Part shown: positions 45,997-53,172 of the stretch, in pieces
Position numbering within the stretch: position 1 is the first letter of the stretch
Layout of the letters: every line of letters begins with the position of its first letter
Assembly: GCA_938008435.1 (NCBI GenBank)
Contig: CALLKK010000017.1
Coordinates: 124,001 to 188,000, forward strand
DNA: 64,000 nucleotides
Direction: 5' to 3'
Origin: an uncultured Steroidobacter sp.
GTDB taxonomy: Bacteria; Pseudomonadota; Gammaproteobacteria; Steroidobacterales; Steroidobacteraceae
Translations under genes and position numbers: made by a program
Notes under the pieces: generated by a model
What the model was told of the DNA's origin: nothing
The model's input: the letters and a program-made list of their open reading frames with translations, nothing else
The model's database searches: none

Positions 45997-46530
45997 ATGC
46001 GTAAAGCGATTCTTCTCGGATTGATGGCGCTCGGATTCGGCGCCGCGGCGACGGCCGCGGACAACGGGATCTACGTGGGCTTGAGCGTCGGTCAGGCAAA
46101 CGTCGAGCTCACCGAAGAGGTGATCGACGAAACCTTGCGCTTCGACGGCGACGACACGGGTTTCAAGGTGATCGCCGGCATCCGTCCGCTCGACTGGCTT
46201 GCGATCGAAGCCAACTACGTGAACTTCGGCAAGGCAAAGGACAATGGCCTCGAAATCGACGCGGACGGCATTTCCGCGTTCGCGGTCGGCTTCCTGCCCG
46301 TCGGTCCGGTGGATTTGTTCGCCAAGGGCGGCCTGGTGAGCTGGGATAGCGAGATCGGCACGCGCGGCATCACCTTATCGCGCGATGACGGCACCGATCT
46401 CGCCTACGGCGTCGGGGCCCAATTCAGGCTCGGCAGCCTGAGCCTGCGGGCCGAGTACGAGGTGTTCGACATCGATGACGTCGACGATGTGAACATGTTT
46501 TCGATCGGCGTGACCTGGACATTCCTGTAA
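45997..46530 (+). CDS. Small outer-membrane beta-barrel protein (OmpA/OmpW-like porin family)
   Basis: A 177-residue protein with signal peptide MRKAILLGLMALGFGAAATAA. Alternating beta-strands follow (GIYVGLSVGQANVEL, WLAIEANYVNFG, LSLRAEYEVFDIDDV), ending in SIGVTWTFL with the C-terminal aromatic residue recognised by the Bam machine. This fits an eight-stranded barrel. Function is unknown. It is inserted between polA and the small-RNA/engB segment, and is followed by its own hairpin. Confidence 0.75.
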   Translation: MRKAILLGLMALGFGAAATAADNGIYVGLSVGQANVELTEEVIDETLRFDGDDTGFKVIAGIRPLDWLAIEANYVNFGKAKDNGLEIDADGISAFAVGFLPVGPVDLFAKGGLVSWDSEIGTRGITLSRDDGTDLAYGVGAQFRLGSLSLRAEYEVFDIDDVDDVNMFSIGVTWTFL

Positions 46531-46545
46531 GCCGCCGGCCTTCCC

Positions 46546-46571
46546 GGTGCGGGCGTTTCCCCGCCCGCACC
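46546..46571 (+). terminator. Perfect 10-bp hairpin after the barrel gene (no U-tract)
   Basis: GGTGCGGGCG (46546-46555) and CGCCCGCACC (46562-46571) pair fully around TTTCCC, 16 nt after the stop codon. It probably ends or protects the barrel mRNA, which makes the U-tract terminator at 46870 available for a separate transcript. Confidence 0.55.
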
Positions 46572-46752
46572 CCCCTGCCCTGCGTCCGATCAGCGCATCA
46601 ACCCCGATCAAGGTCGTTGCAGCCTCGCAACGATCGCCCTGATCCCGCACCGGCGTGCGTGGTTCGCGAACGACCCTTTCGTCGCTTGGATGTCTCTCAT
46701 AAGCGACTGAAATAATGAAAATTTCTTCACGTTTTCAGCACGCACGAGAGCG

Positions 46753-46779
46753 GAACTTTCGGAAACTTGGGACGTCTCA
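46753..46779 (+). promoter_or_regulatory. Sigma-E/AlgU-type promoter of the small RNA
   Basis: GAACTT (46753-46758), exactly 16 bp, then TCTCA (46775-46779). The extracytoplasmic sigma-E/AlgU consensus is GAACTT-N16-TCTGA, so only one core base differs. The expected transcription start is about 46784-46786, the first base of the first hairpin of the candidate RNA. Confidence 0.65.
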
Positions 46780-46784
46780 GGTTA

Positions 46785-46900
46785 CGAGCGTCGGCCAGGA
46801 CGCTCTCGTCCGCTGGCCTCCCTGAGCGGACGATTCACCCGGTCCATCCCCATGCCGGGTAAACGCTCTCCCGGTGGCGCCAAGCCACCGGGTTTTTTTT
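46785..46900 (+). ncRNA. Candidate small RNA in the polA-engB interval (Spot 42/ErsA position)
   Basis: About 115 nt with four consecutive perfect stem-loops: GAGCGTC/GACGCTC (46786-46805), CGTCCGCT/AGCGGACG (46807-46832), ACCCGG/CCGGGT (46837-46860) and a U-tract terminator (46870-46900). No open frame fills it. It starts just after a sigma-E-type promoter. Its place, transcribed with polA and toward the convergent engB, is that of spf (Spot 42) in enterobacteria and of ErsA in Pseudomonas, the latter under AlgU control. I see no clear sequence match to either. The stretch 46572-46752 holds another dyad, GTCGCTT/AAGCGAC (46681-46707). Confidence 0.65.
46870..46900 (+). terminator. Intrinsic terminator
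   Basis: A perfect 9-bp stem CCCGGTGGC/GCCACCGGG with a 5-nt loop is followed directly by eight T. It is a canonical Rho-independent terminator on the plus strand and ends the candidate small RNA. Confidence 0.92.
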
Positions 46901-46920
46901 GCCCAGCGACCGCCCCTCGA

Positions 46921-47505
46921 CTAAACCGCGAGCAACTCGAGCACGCGTTTGCGCGCCTCGTCGACGCCGAGCTTGGACACCGCGGAAAACAGCTGCACCG
47001 TGCCGCGCTCGCCGAGCTCCCTGCGCACGCGCTGGAGCGTGGCCGCGCCCTGCCCGCGGCTCAACTTGTCGGCCTTGGTCAAGAGCACGTGCACGGCATG
47101 ACCTTGCGCCTGCGTCCACTCCAGCATCTGCACGTCGAACGCCGTCAGCGGGTGGCGCGCGTCCATGACGATCACGATGCACTTGAGCGAGGCGCGGGTC
47201 TGCACGTAGCGCGACAAGAGCTCCTGCCAATGCCGCTTCATGTGCTCGGGGACTTTCGCGTAGCCGTAGCCGGGCAGATCCACAAGCCGGCGCTTCTCGT
47301 CGAGCGCGAAGAAGTTGATGAGCTGGGTGCGGCCCGGCGTCTTACTGGTCCGCGCGAGATCCTTGCGGCCCGTGATGGCGTTGAGCGCACTCGACTTGCC
47401 CGCGTTGGACCGGCCGGCGAAGGCGACCTCCGCGCCGGCGTCCGCAGGGAATTGCTGTGCCTGCCAGGCACTCTTGAGGAATGCGACCTGAGGAAACTGC
47501 GGCAT
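46921..47505 (-). CDS. engB: Ribosome biogenesis GTPase EngB/YihA
   Basis: The 194-residue GTPase has G1 GRSNAGKSS, a switch I region with [12 protein letters not shown]3 [12 protein letters not shown]4 TKADKL and G5 FSAVSK. EngB acts in late 50S ribosomal subunit assembly and is usually essential. It faces the polA side convergently, as yihA does in E. coli. Confidence 0.94.
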   Translation of the reverse strand: MPQFPQVAFLKSAWQAQQFPADAGAEVAFAGRSNAGKSSALNAITGRKDLARTSKTPGRTQLINFFALDEKRRLVDLPGYGYAKVPEHMKRHWQELLSRYVQTRASLKCIVIVMDARHPLTAFDVQMLEWTQAQGHAVHVLLTKADKLSRGQGAATLQRVRRELGERGTVQLFSAVSKLGVDEARKRVLELLAV

Positions 47506-47608
47506 GAGCCTCGGGGCGGAAAGAATGACTGGCCCTAGTGTACAATTTCGGGCCTTTTATGCTGCCGGAGCCACGGCCAAGCCTGCGAGATACTGGAGTA
47601 CGAGAACG

Positions 47609-48223
47609 ATGAAGCTTCGATCGATCATCCTGATGACGCTGCTGTGCTCTGCGCACGCGATTGCTGCCGCGCCGGCCGATGGAGGTTCCGCCGAAGCGGG
47701 TCAGGCGAAATCGACCACGTGCGTCGCCTGTCACGGCATCGACGGCAACAGCGTGAATCCGGAGTGGCCGAACATTGCCGGCCAGCACGCGTCCTACATC
47801 CTCAAGCAACTGCAAGCCTTCAAGAGCGGCGCGCGCGAGAACCCGCTCATGTCCCCGATCGCCCTGACGCTTTCCGAAGAGGACATGGCCGACCTGGCAG
47901 CGTTCTACTCGACTCAGACGCGCAAGGGCCTCGAAGCCGACCCGAGCAAGGTCGAGCTCGGTCAGCGCATCTACCGCGGCGGCGACGCCGAGACGAATGT
48001 CCCGGCGTGCAGCGGCTGCCACGGTCCGCGCGGCACGGGCAATCCCGCCGCCGAATACCCGTCGATTCAGGGCCAACACGCCACGTACATCGCCGCTCAG
48101 CTGCGCGCCTATCGCTCCGGCCAGCGGCAAACGGATCCGAACAGCATGATGCGCGATGTGACTCGTACGATGACGGACGAGCAGATCGACGCCGTTGCCG
48201 CATACGTGCAAGGATTGCGTTAA
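47609..48223 (+). CDS. Dihaem cytochrome c4
   Basis: The 204-residue protein has a signal peptide (MKLRSIILMTLLCSAHAIAAA) and two cytochrome c domains, each with a CxxCH site: CVACHG near residue 38 and CSGCHG near residue 136. Candidate methionine ligands lie in NPLMSPIA and NSMMRDV. Cytochrome c4 passes electrons to terminal oxidases in the periplasm. Its divergent neighbour is engB, an arrangement seen in other gammaproteobacteria. A -10-like TACAAT lies at 47541-47546. Confidence 0.9.
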   Translation: MKLRSIILMTLLCSAHAIAAAPADGGSAEAGQAKSTTCVACHGIDGNSVNPEWPNIAGQHASYILKQLQAFKSGARENPLMSPIALTLSEEDMADLAAFYSTQTRKGLEADPSKVELGQRIYRGGDAETNVPACSGCHGPRGTGNPAAEYPSIQGQHATYIAAQLRAYRSGQRQTDPNSMMRDVTRTMTDEQIDAVAAYVQGLR

Positions 48224-48247
48224 TCCTCTGCCCGCGAGGCTCATGCC

Positions 48248-49099
48248 ATGAAGAAACTCGCTGCTTCGTTCCTGTCCGCCATCCTGCTCGCCACGCTCGC
48301 CGCCTGCGGTGGCCGCGATGAGGCATCGCAGACGCCCGGAACGAACATGCCGACCGAGCATGTCGAGGCGCCTCCGGTCGCGGCGGAGCCGCAGACCGAA
48401 GCAGCGACGGACCCGCAAACCGCCCCGTCGGAGACGGTCAGCGAAACGGCGGACGAAAGCGCGGCGAACACGGCTGCCGATACGACGCAGCCGTCGCTGC
48501 GCGTGGGCGCCGCCCCGTCCGGCCCGCCGACCTCTGCTCGCTTCCGCGAAGGCACCCACTATCACAAGATCGTGCCGGCGCAGCCGACGAGTGTCGCGCC
48601 CGGCAAGGTCGAGGTCGCCGAAGTCTTCTGGTACGCCTGCGGCCACTGCTATGCGCTCGACCCGTCGCTCGAGGCGTGGCGCAAGAAGGCGCCGAGCTAC
48701 ATCGAGGTCGTGCGCATTCCGGCGATGTGGAACGACACGCTGCGCATGCATGCGCGCCTCTTCTATACGGCCGAGGCGCTCGGCAAGCTCGATGAGCTGC
48801 ACTCGCTCATCTTTCGCGAGATCCACGTCAACAACAATCCGCTCAATACGGTCGATCGCATCGCCGCCTTCTTCAAGCAGCACGGCGTGAGCGCGAAAGA
48901 CTTCCAAGACGCATTCTCGTCGTTCGCGGTCGAGTCGAAGCTGAAGCGCGCCGACACGCTCAATCGGCGCTATCGCGTGGAATCGGTGCCGCTGCTGATC
49001 GTCAACGGCAAGTACTCGACCAGCGTCTCGAGCGCCGGCAGCGAGGCGAATCTCTTCGCCATCATCGAAGAGATCGCCGCGCACGAGCACGGCAGCTGA
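48248..49099 (+). CDS. dsbA: Lipid-anchored DsbA-like thiol:disulfide oxidoreductase
   Basis: A 283-residue protein. The N-terminus MKKLAASFLSAILLATLAAC is a lipoprotein signal (Cys20). A Glu/Thr/Pro/Ala-rich linker of about 75 residues follows. The thioredoxin-fold domain (about 105-283) has active site CGHC (131-134) in VFWYACGHCYALDP and the cis-proline in VESVPLLIVNGKY. It should introduce disulfides into exported proteins. Classical DsbA is soluble; lipid attachment with a long acidic spacer is a variant. Confidence 0.85.
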   Translation: MKKLAASFLSAILLATLAACGGRDEASQTPGTNMPTEHVEAPPVAAEPQTEAATDPQTAPSETVSETADESAANTAADTTQPSLRVGAAPSGPPTSARFREGTHYHKIVPAQPTSVAPGKVEVAEVFWYACGHCYALDPSLEAWRKKAPSYIEVVRIPAMWNDTLRMHARLFYTAEALGKLDELHSLIFREIHVNNNPLNTVDRIAAFFKQHGVSAKDFQDAFSSFAVESKLKRADTLNRRYRVESVPLLIVNGKYSTSVSSAGSEANLFAIIEEIAAHEHGS

Positions 49100-49136
49100 G
49101 AGACTCGCCAGGGCCGGCGGAGGTTGGCAGGCGACG

Positions 49137-50114
49137 ATGCTGAACGTCTTCGTGCCACGACCTCACGGCCTCGAGCGCATCGAGCTGACCGGTGCCGGCG
49201 ACTTGCCGGACGATGCGCTCTGGATCGATCTGCTGGAGCCGACGCCCGAGGAAGAAGCGCTCGTCGAACGCGCGTTGAGCATCGAAGTCCCGACGCGCGA
49301 AGAGATGAAGGAGATCGAAACCTCCAACCGTCTCTACGAAGACAACGGCGCGCTTCACATGACGGCGACCGTCGCGGCGCAGCTCGACACGGATCGTCCC
49401 GTCACCACGGCGATCACGTTCATCCTCGTGAACGGTCGCCTCGTCACGAATCGCCACATCGAAACCAAGCCGTTCCAGCATTTCGCCGCCTACGCTCAAC
49501 GACACCCGGCCTCGTGCCAAAGCGCGGTTGCGGTGCTCGCGGGCCTCATCGAAGCCCTGACGGCACGCATTGCCGACATCCTCGAACGCGTCGGCAACGA
49601 CCTCGACAGCCTGTCCGGCACCATCTTCACGCGACCGGCAAGCCGTCAGCCGAACAGCCGCGACTTGCGCGCGCTCATCGAGCACATCGGCTTCAACGGC
49701 GAGCTCAACTCGAAGGCGCGCGAAAGCTTGGTGAGCCTCGGGCGGCTGCTCATGTTCGCGCAGCAATCCGGCAACATCGAGATGAGCGACGAGCAGCGCG
49801 ACCGCTTCCAGTCGATCAGCCGCGACGTCATCTCGCTCTCGGACCACACGAGCTTCCTCGGCTCGAAGGTCTCCTTCCTCCTGGAAGCGACGCTCGGCCT
49901 CATCAACGTCGAACAGAACAACATCATCAAGATCTTCTCCGTCGCCGCCGTGCTGTTCCTGCCGCCGACGCTGATCGCGAGCATCTACGGCATGAACTTC
50001 GAGCTGCTGCCGCACCTGCCGGGTCGCTACAGCGACTTTCTGTTCTCGATCGGGCTCATGATCGGCTCGATGGCCGTGACGTACGCATTGTTCAAGCGCA
50101 AAGGCTGGCTGTGA
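49137..50114 (+). CDS. corA: Magnesium/cobalt transporter CorA
   Basis: The 325-residue protein has a long soluble N-terminal domain and two C-terminal membrane helices (about 263-283 and 298-318). The signature YGMNF lies between them (IASIYGMNFELLPHLPG). It ends in a basic tail KRKGWL. CorA forms pentameric Mg2+ channels. It starts 37 nt after dsbA. Confidence 0.92.
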   Translation: MLNVFVPRPHGLERIELTGAGDLPDDALWIDLLEPTPEEEALVERALSIEVPTREEMKEIETSNRLYEDNGALHMTATVAAQLDTDRPVTTAITFILVNGRLVTNRHIETKPFQHFAAYAQRHPASCQSAVAVLAGLIEALTARIADILERVGNDLDSLSGTIFTRPASRQPNSRDLRALIEHIGFNGELNSKARESLVSLGRLLMFAQQSGNIEMSDEQRDRFQSISRDVISLSDHTSFLGSKVSFLLEATLGLINVEQNNIIKIFSVAAVLFLPPTLIASIYGMNFELLPHLPGRYSDFLFSIGLMIGSMAVTYALFKRKGWL

Positions 50115-50228
50115 GCGCAAGCCGCAGCGACTTTGCGCACCGCACCGGAAAACATTGCCCGATGCCTACAGCCGTCGCGGCATTCAGGCGTATCATGCGA
50201 GCCACCACCCACATCTGACGATCCGCTC

Positions 50229-51068
50229 ATGGCACATACGATCACCAACATGGCGCTCTTCTGCGACTTCGAGAACATCGCGCTCGGCGTGCGCGACGCG
50301 AAGTACGCGAAGTTCGATATCGATCGCGTGCTCGAACGCCTGCTGCTCAAGGGCAGTATCGTCGTCAAGAAGGCGTATTGCGATTGGGAACGGTACAAGG
50401 AGTTCAAGGCGCCGATGCACGAGGCATCGTTCGAGCTGATCGAGATCCCGCACGTGCGCATGTCCGGCAAGAACTCGGCCGATATCCGCCTGGTCGTCGA
50501 TGCGCTCGATCTCTGCTACACGAAGTCGCACGTCGATACGTTCGTGATCATCAGCGGCGACTCCGATTTCTCGCCGCTCGTCAGCAAGCTGCGCGAGAAC
50601 AACAAGACGGTGATCGGCGTCGGCGTGAAGAGCTCCACGTCCGACCTGCTGATCGCCAACTGCGACGAGTTCATTTTCTACGACGACCTCGTGCGCGAGA
50701 GCGAGAAGAAGAAGCAGCGCGCGCGGCGTCGTACGAAGCAGCCGGCGGCGGCGAATGCGAACAAGGAGCAGCCGGTCAAGACCGAACCGACCGAGAAGAC
50801 CGAAGAAGACCGCAAGCAGGAAGCCTTCGATCTCGTGCTCGACACCATCGAAGCGCTCGCCGAGGAGCGCGATCAAGACGAGAAGATCTGGGGCTCGATG
50901 GTCAAGCAGACCTTGAAGCGGCGTAACCCCGGATTCAACGAGCGCTACTACGGCTTTCGCACCTTCAGCGAGCTGCTGGAGGAGGCGCAGGAGCGCAAGC
51001 TCCTGTTGCTCGAAGCCGATCAGAAATCGGGCGGATACGTGATCAAGCGCGTGGCCGAGAGCGCCTAG
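50229..51068 (+). CDS. NYN-domain ribonuclease-like protein with C-terminal LOTUS/OST-HTH domain
   Basis: The 279-residue protein has a NYN (PIN-like) domain with the acidic residues expected for a metal-dependent nuclease: LFCDFENIALG (D13, N16), KNSADIRLVVDAL and ISGDSDFSPLV. A basic/Gln/Lys-rich linker (about 155-200) leads to a winged-helix domain (about 205-275; SMVKQTLKRRNPGFNERYYGF) of the LOTUS/OST-HTH type, which binds RNA. An RNA-processing role is likely but unproven. Confidence 0.82.
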   Translation: MAHTITNMALFCDFENIALGVRDAKYAKFDIDRVLERLLLKGSIVVKKAYCDWERYKEFKAPMHEASFELIEIPHVRMSGKNSADIRLVVDALDLCYTKSHVDTFVIISGDSDFSPLVSKLRENNKTVIGVGVKSSTSDLLIANCDEFIFYDDLVRESEKKKQRARRRTKQPAAANANKEQPVKTEPTEKTEEDRKQEAFDLVLDTIEALAEERDQDEKIWGSMVKQTLKRRNPGFNERYYGFRTFSELLEEAQERKLLLLEADQKSGGYVIKRVAESA

Positions 51069-51085
51069 CCCGACGCCGCTCTTTG

Positions 51086-52060
51086 CTATTGCAACGCCAG
51101 CTCGACCCAGAGCGGCCGATGATCGGAACCGAGCGCGGGCCCGACCCGCGCATCGAGCGCGCGCCATTGCGGCGAGACGAAGCAGTGATCGATGCGAATG
51201 CCGAACAGGAGCGCCTGCGACGGCCAAGTCGGATTCAGCCCGTGACCGAGCGAGCAATCCGCAAGGCCCGAGGACTCGACGAAGCGGCGAAAGTGCGCTG
51301 ACCACGGCGTGATATTGAAATCGCCGAGCACGATCAACGGTGCTTCGTCCAACTGCGCAATCGCAGCGAGCGCTGCCAACTCCGCATTGCGCCGCGCAGC
51401 GGCCGTTCCTCCCAATGGCCAATGAAGATGCACGCCGACGACAGTGATCTGCCGGTCGCGCCACTCGATCGTCGCGCACAACGCGCCGACCGCATCCTCT
51501 GCCAGCGGCACCACGGTAGCGTCCCTGATCGGCCAGCGCGAGAACAAGACCGTGTCGCTTGAACCCGCGCCCTCTAGATAAGCGTGCGGATAGGCGGTCA
51601 GATGCGCGTGCAAGGCGCGCCCTTCGTCCTCCGACATTTCCTGCAGCACTACGATGTCCGCGCCGCTCGCATCGAGATACTCGACGAGGCGATTCGGATC
51701 ATCGTTGCGGAACCAGATATTGAACGAGAGCGCCTTGAGCGTCGGCTCGGCGGCCGCCGCAACGCTCGCCGCGCGTGCAGGCATCAGATAATCGAGCAGC
51801 GGCACCGCCGCGAGCAGCATGGCGAGCAATGCGATCGCCGCGCTCTGCCAATTCCGTAGCGCTGCGAATACGAGCGCCGCAGCGAACAGCACCGCGGCGC
51901 AGTGCACGCGCGCGTGCGCCAAGAGATCGAAGGGCCAGAACCAGCGGCCAAGCGCGCCGAGCAGCAGCGCGGTGACGCTGAGGAGTGCGAGAAACGTCGC
52001 CGCATTCGCGAGCGCACGCCCGCCTGGGCTCGCTCGCCCTTGCCGACCGGAATTGAGCAC
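51086..52060 (-). CDS. Endonuclease/exonuclease/phosphatase-family protein with N-terminal membrane helices
   Basis: The 324-residue protein has three hydrophobic segments (about 18-40, 48-68, 72-92) before an EEP catalytic domain: LSFNIWFRND, IVVLQEMSED with the metal-binding Glu, VHLHWPLGG, VLGDFNITPWS and GSDHRPLWVEL with the catalytic His. Topology places the domain in the periplasm. Members cleave phosphodiesters in lipids or nucleic acids. It is convergent with the NYN gene. Confidence 0.82.
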   Translation of the reverse strand: MLNSGRQGRASPGGRALANAATFLALLSVTALLLGALGRWFWPFDLLAHARVHCAAVLFAAALVFAALRNWQSAAIALLAMLLAAVPLLDYLMPARAASVAAAAEPTLKALSFNIWFRNDDPNRLVEYLDASGADIVVLQEMSEDEGRALHAHLTAYPHAYLEGAGSSDTVLFSRWPIRDATVVPLAEDAVGALCATIEWRDRQITVVGVHLHWPLGGTAAARRNAELAALAAIAQLDEAPLIVLGDFNITPWSAHFRRFVESSGLADCSLGHGLNPTWPSQALLFGIRIDHCFVSPQWRALDARVGPALGSDHRPLWVELALQ

Positions 52061-52078
52061 GCGCAGCGAGCGACGGGA

Positions 52079-52555
52079 TCAGTTGAGGACGGCCTTGGAG
52101 GAAGGCATTCGCCAGCGCGACTCCAGCCTGCGGCTCGCGTAGAACAGCTCCACGCGGCGCACGCCTTTCACCCGTCGCGTCGAACGGCGCACCTCGCGCA
52201 ACAGCCGTAGCAACAACTGCGCGCTCGCTTTGCGCCCGCCGCTTGCGTATTCGGCCGCGACGCCCACGTGCATGACGGTGATGTGTTCAATGTCCTGCCG
52301 CGTATAGACAGCCACTCCGACGGGTCGGCCGGTGCTGCGCTCGATCGCAAACAGCGACTGCACGTCGGGCATGTTCTGCATCTGGATTCGCAGGCGACCG
52401 CCTTGCTCCACGATTTCGGGCGCGCCGAAGCGCTCGACGGCATGGGCGATGCAATCGGAGACCCGCTCCTGGCACGCGTTGAAGAACAGCAGCGCCTCCA
52501 ACTCGGCACGTCGCTCGCTAGGCACGTGCGACTTGAACTCGATATCCGCGTCCAT
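52079..52555 (-). CDS. Hypothetical protein, possibly GNAT-like acetyltransferase
   Basis: A 158-residue protein without a firm family. IERSTGRPVGVAVYTRQD, then ITVMHVGVAAEYASGG and a long basic helix (RKASAQLLLRLLREVRR), followed by KGVRRVELFYA, recall the beta4-alpha3-beta5 core of GNAT enzymes. The pyrophosphate loop motif Q/RxxGxG/A is not clear. It starts with ATG at 52555 and lies 18 nt upstream of the EEP gene in the same direction, so they may form an operon. Confidence 0.45.
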   Translation of the reverse strand: MDADIEFKSHVPSERRAELEALLFFNACQERVSDCIAHAVERFGAPEIVEQGGRLRIQMQNMPDVQSLFAIERSTGRPVGVAVYTRQDIEHITVMHVGVAAEYASGGRKASAQLLLRLLREVRRSTRRVKGVRRVELFYASRRLESRWRMPSSKAVLN

Positions 52556-53172
52556 CGTCCCTCTGAGCCGGTTGACTGCAACCCGTCTTCATCATGAGCG
52601 CGAGCGCCCCCTCTTGTCGAGCGTCGCAAGCACCTTTTTCATGCGTAAGTCCTTGCCTGAACAGGAGAAAATTCTCAGGTGTCGCGAAAAAGTAGCACTC
52701 GGACAGCCGCCCGCGAATGGACATAAGCTATTGATTCGTCGACCGAGGGAGGCAGCCCCTCCGGAGACTGTGGTAGCGATCGCACGTCGTAAACCGAGAT
52801 CCCGTTCGTTGGCTCGACAACTATTGCTCGCTACCTTTCGCCTCATTCGCGTGCGGCCCGCGGCGGATCACTGAGCGGCTGATGAGGCGGACACCGCACA
52901 CGCCGCGAAAACCCGGGTACTTCGCACTAGGGCCGGCGCCGAGGATTGCCGCAGGGAGTGAGCGAAAGTTTGAACTGGCGCAAATTTCGGCGCTTCAAAA
53001 CTGGGAGCTAGTTCGAGCGCTGGTATAGAGCTTATTGTCAGATAAAAGGACTGAGAATCGCCGTCGCCGTGGTTCGTTCTTCCAACTTAGAAGAGAGCCA
53101 TTCCATCCGGCGTTTGGATGCGTGTGGACCGGCCGCCGCCGCATCTAAGTCACAGGCTATAGGGGATTGTGC
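52556..53172. other. 617-bp region without a clear gene, upstream of the signalling operon
   Basis: The segment is less GC-rich than its surroundings. It holds a dyad GAGAA-AA-TTCTC (52665-52676) and an AT-richer stretch near 53025-53060 (TATAGA, GATAAA) that may be the promoter of the operon beginning at 53173. AGGGGAT precedes that start. A 77-codon open frame at 52641-52874 has no ribosome site and no recognisable similarity. Confidence 0.5.

Noticed and set aside
46681..46860. Possible cyclic-di-GMP riboswitch or CsrB-like RNA (several GGA motifs)
   Set aside because: The conserved GEMM core is not present and no gene follows on the plus strand. The GGA triplets at 46752, 46761 and 46770 lie inside the proposed promoter, before the predicted RNA start.
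52641..52874. 77-codon frame in the gap before the signalling operon
   Set aside because: No ribosome site, Arg-rich product and no recognisable family; kept only as part of the gap description.
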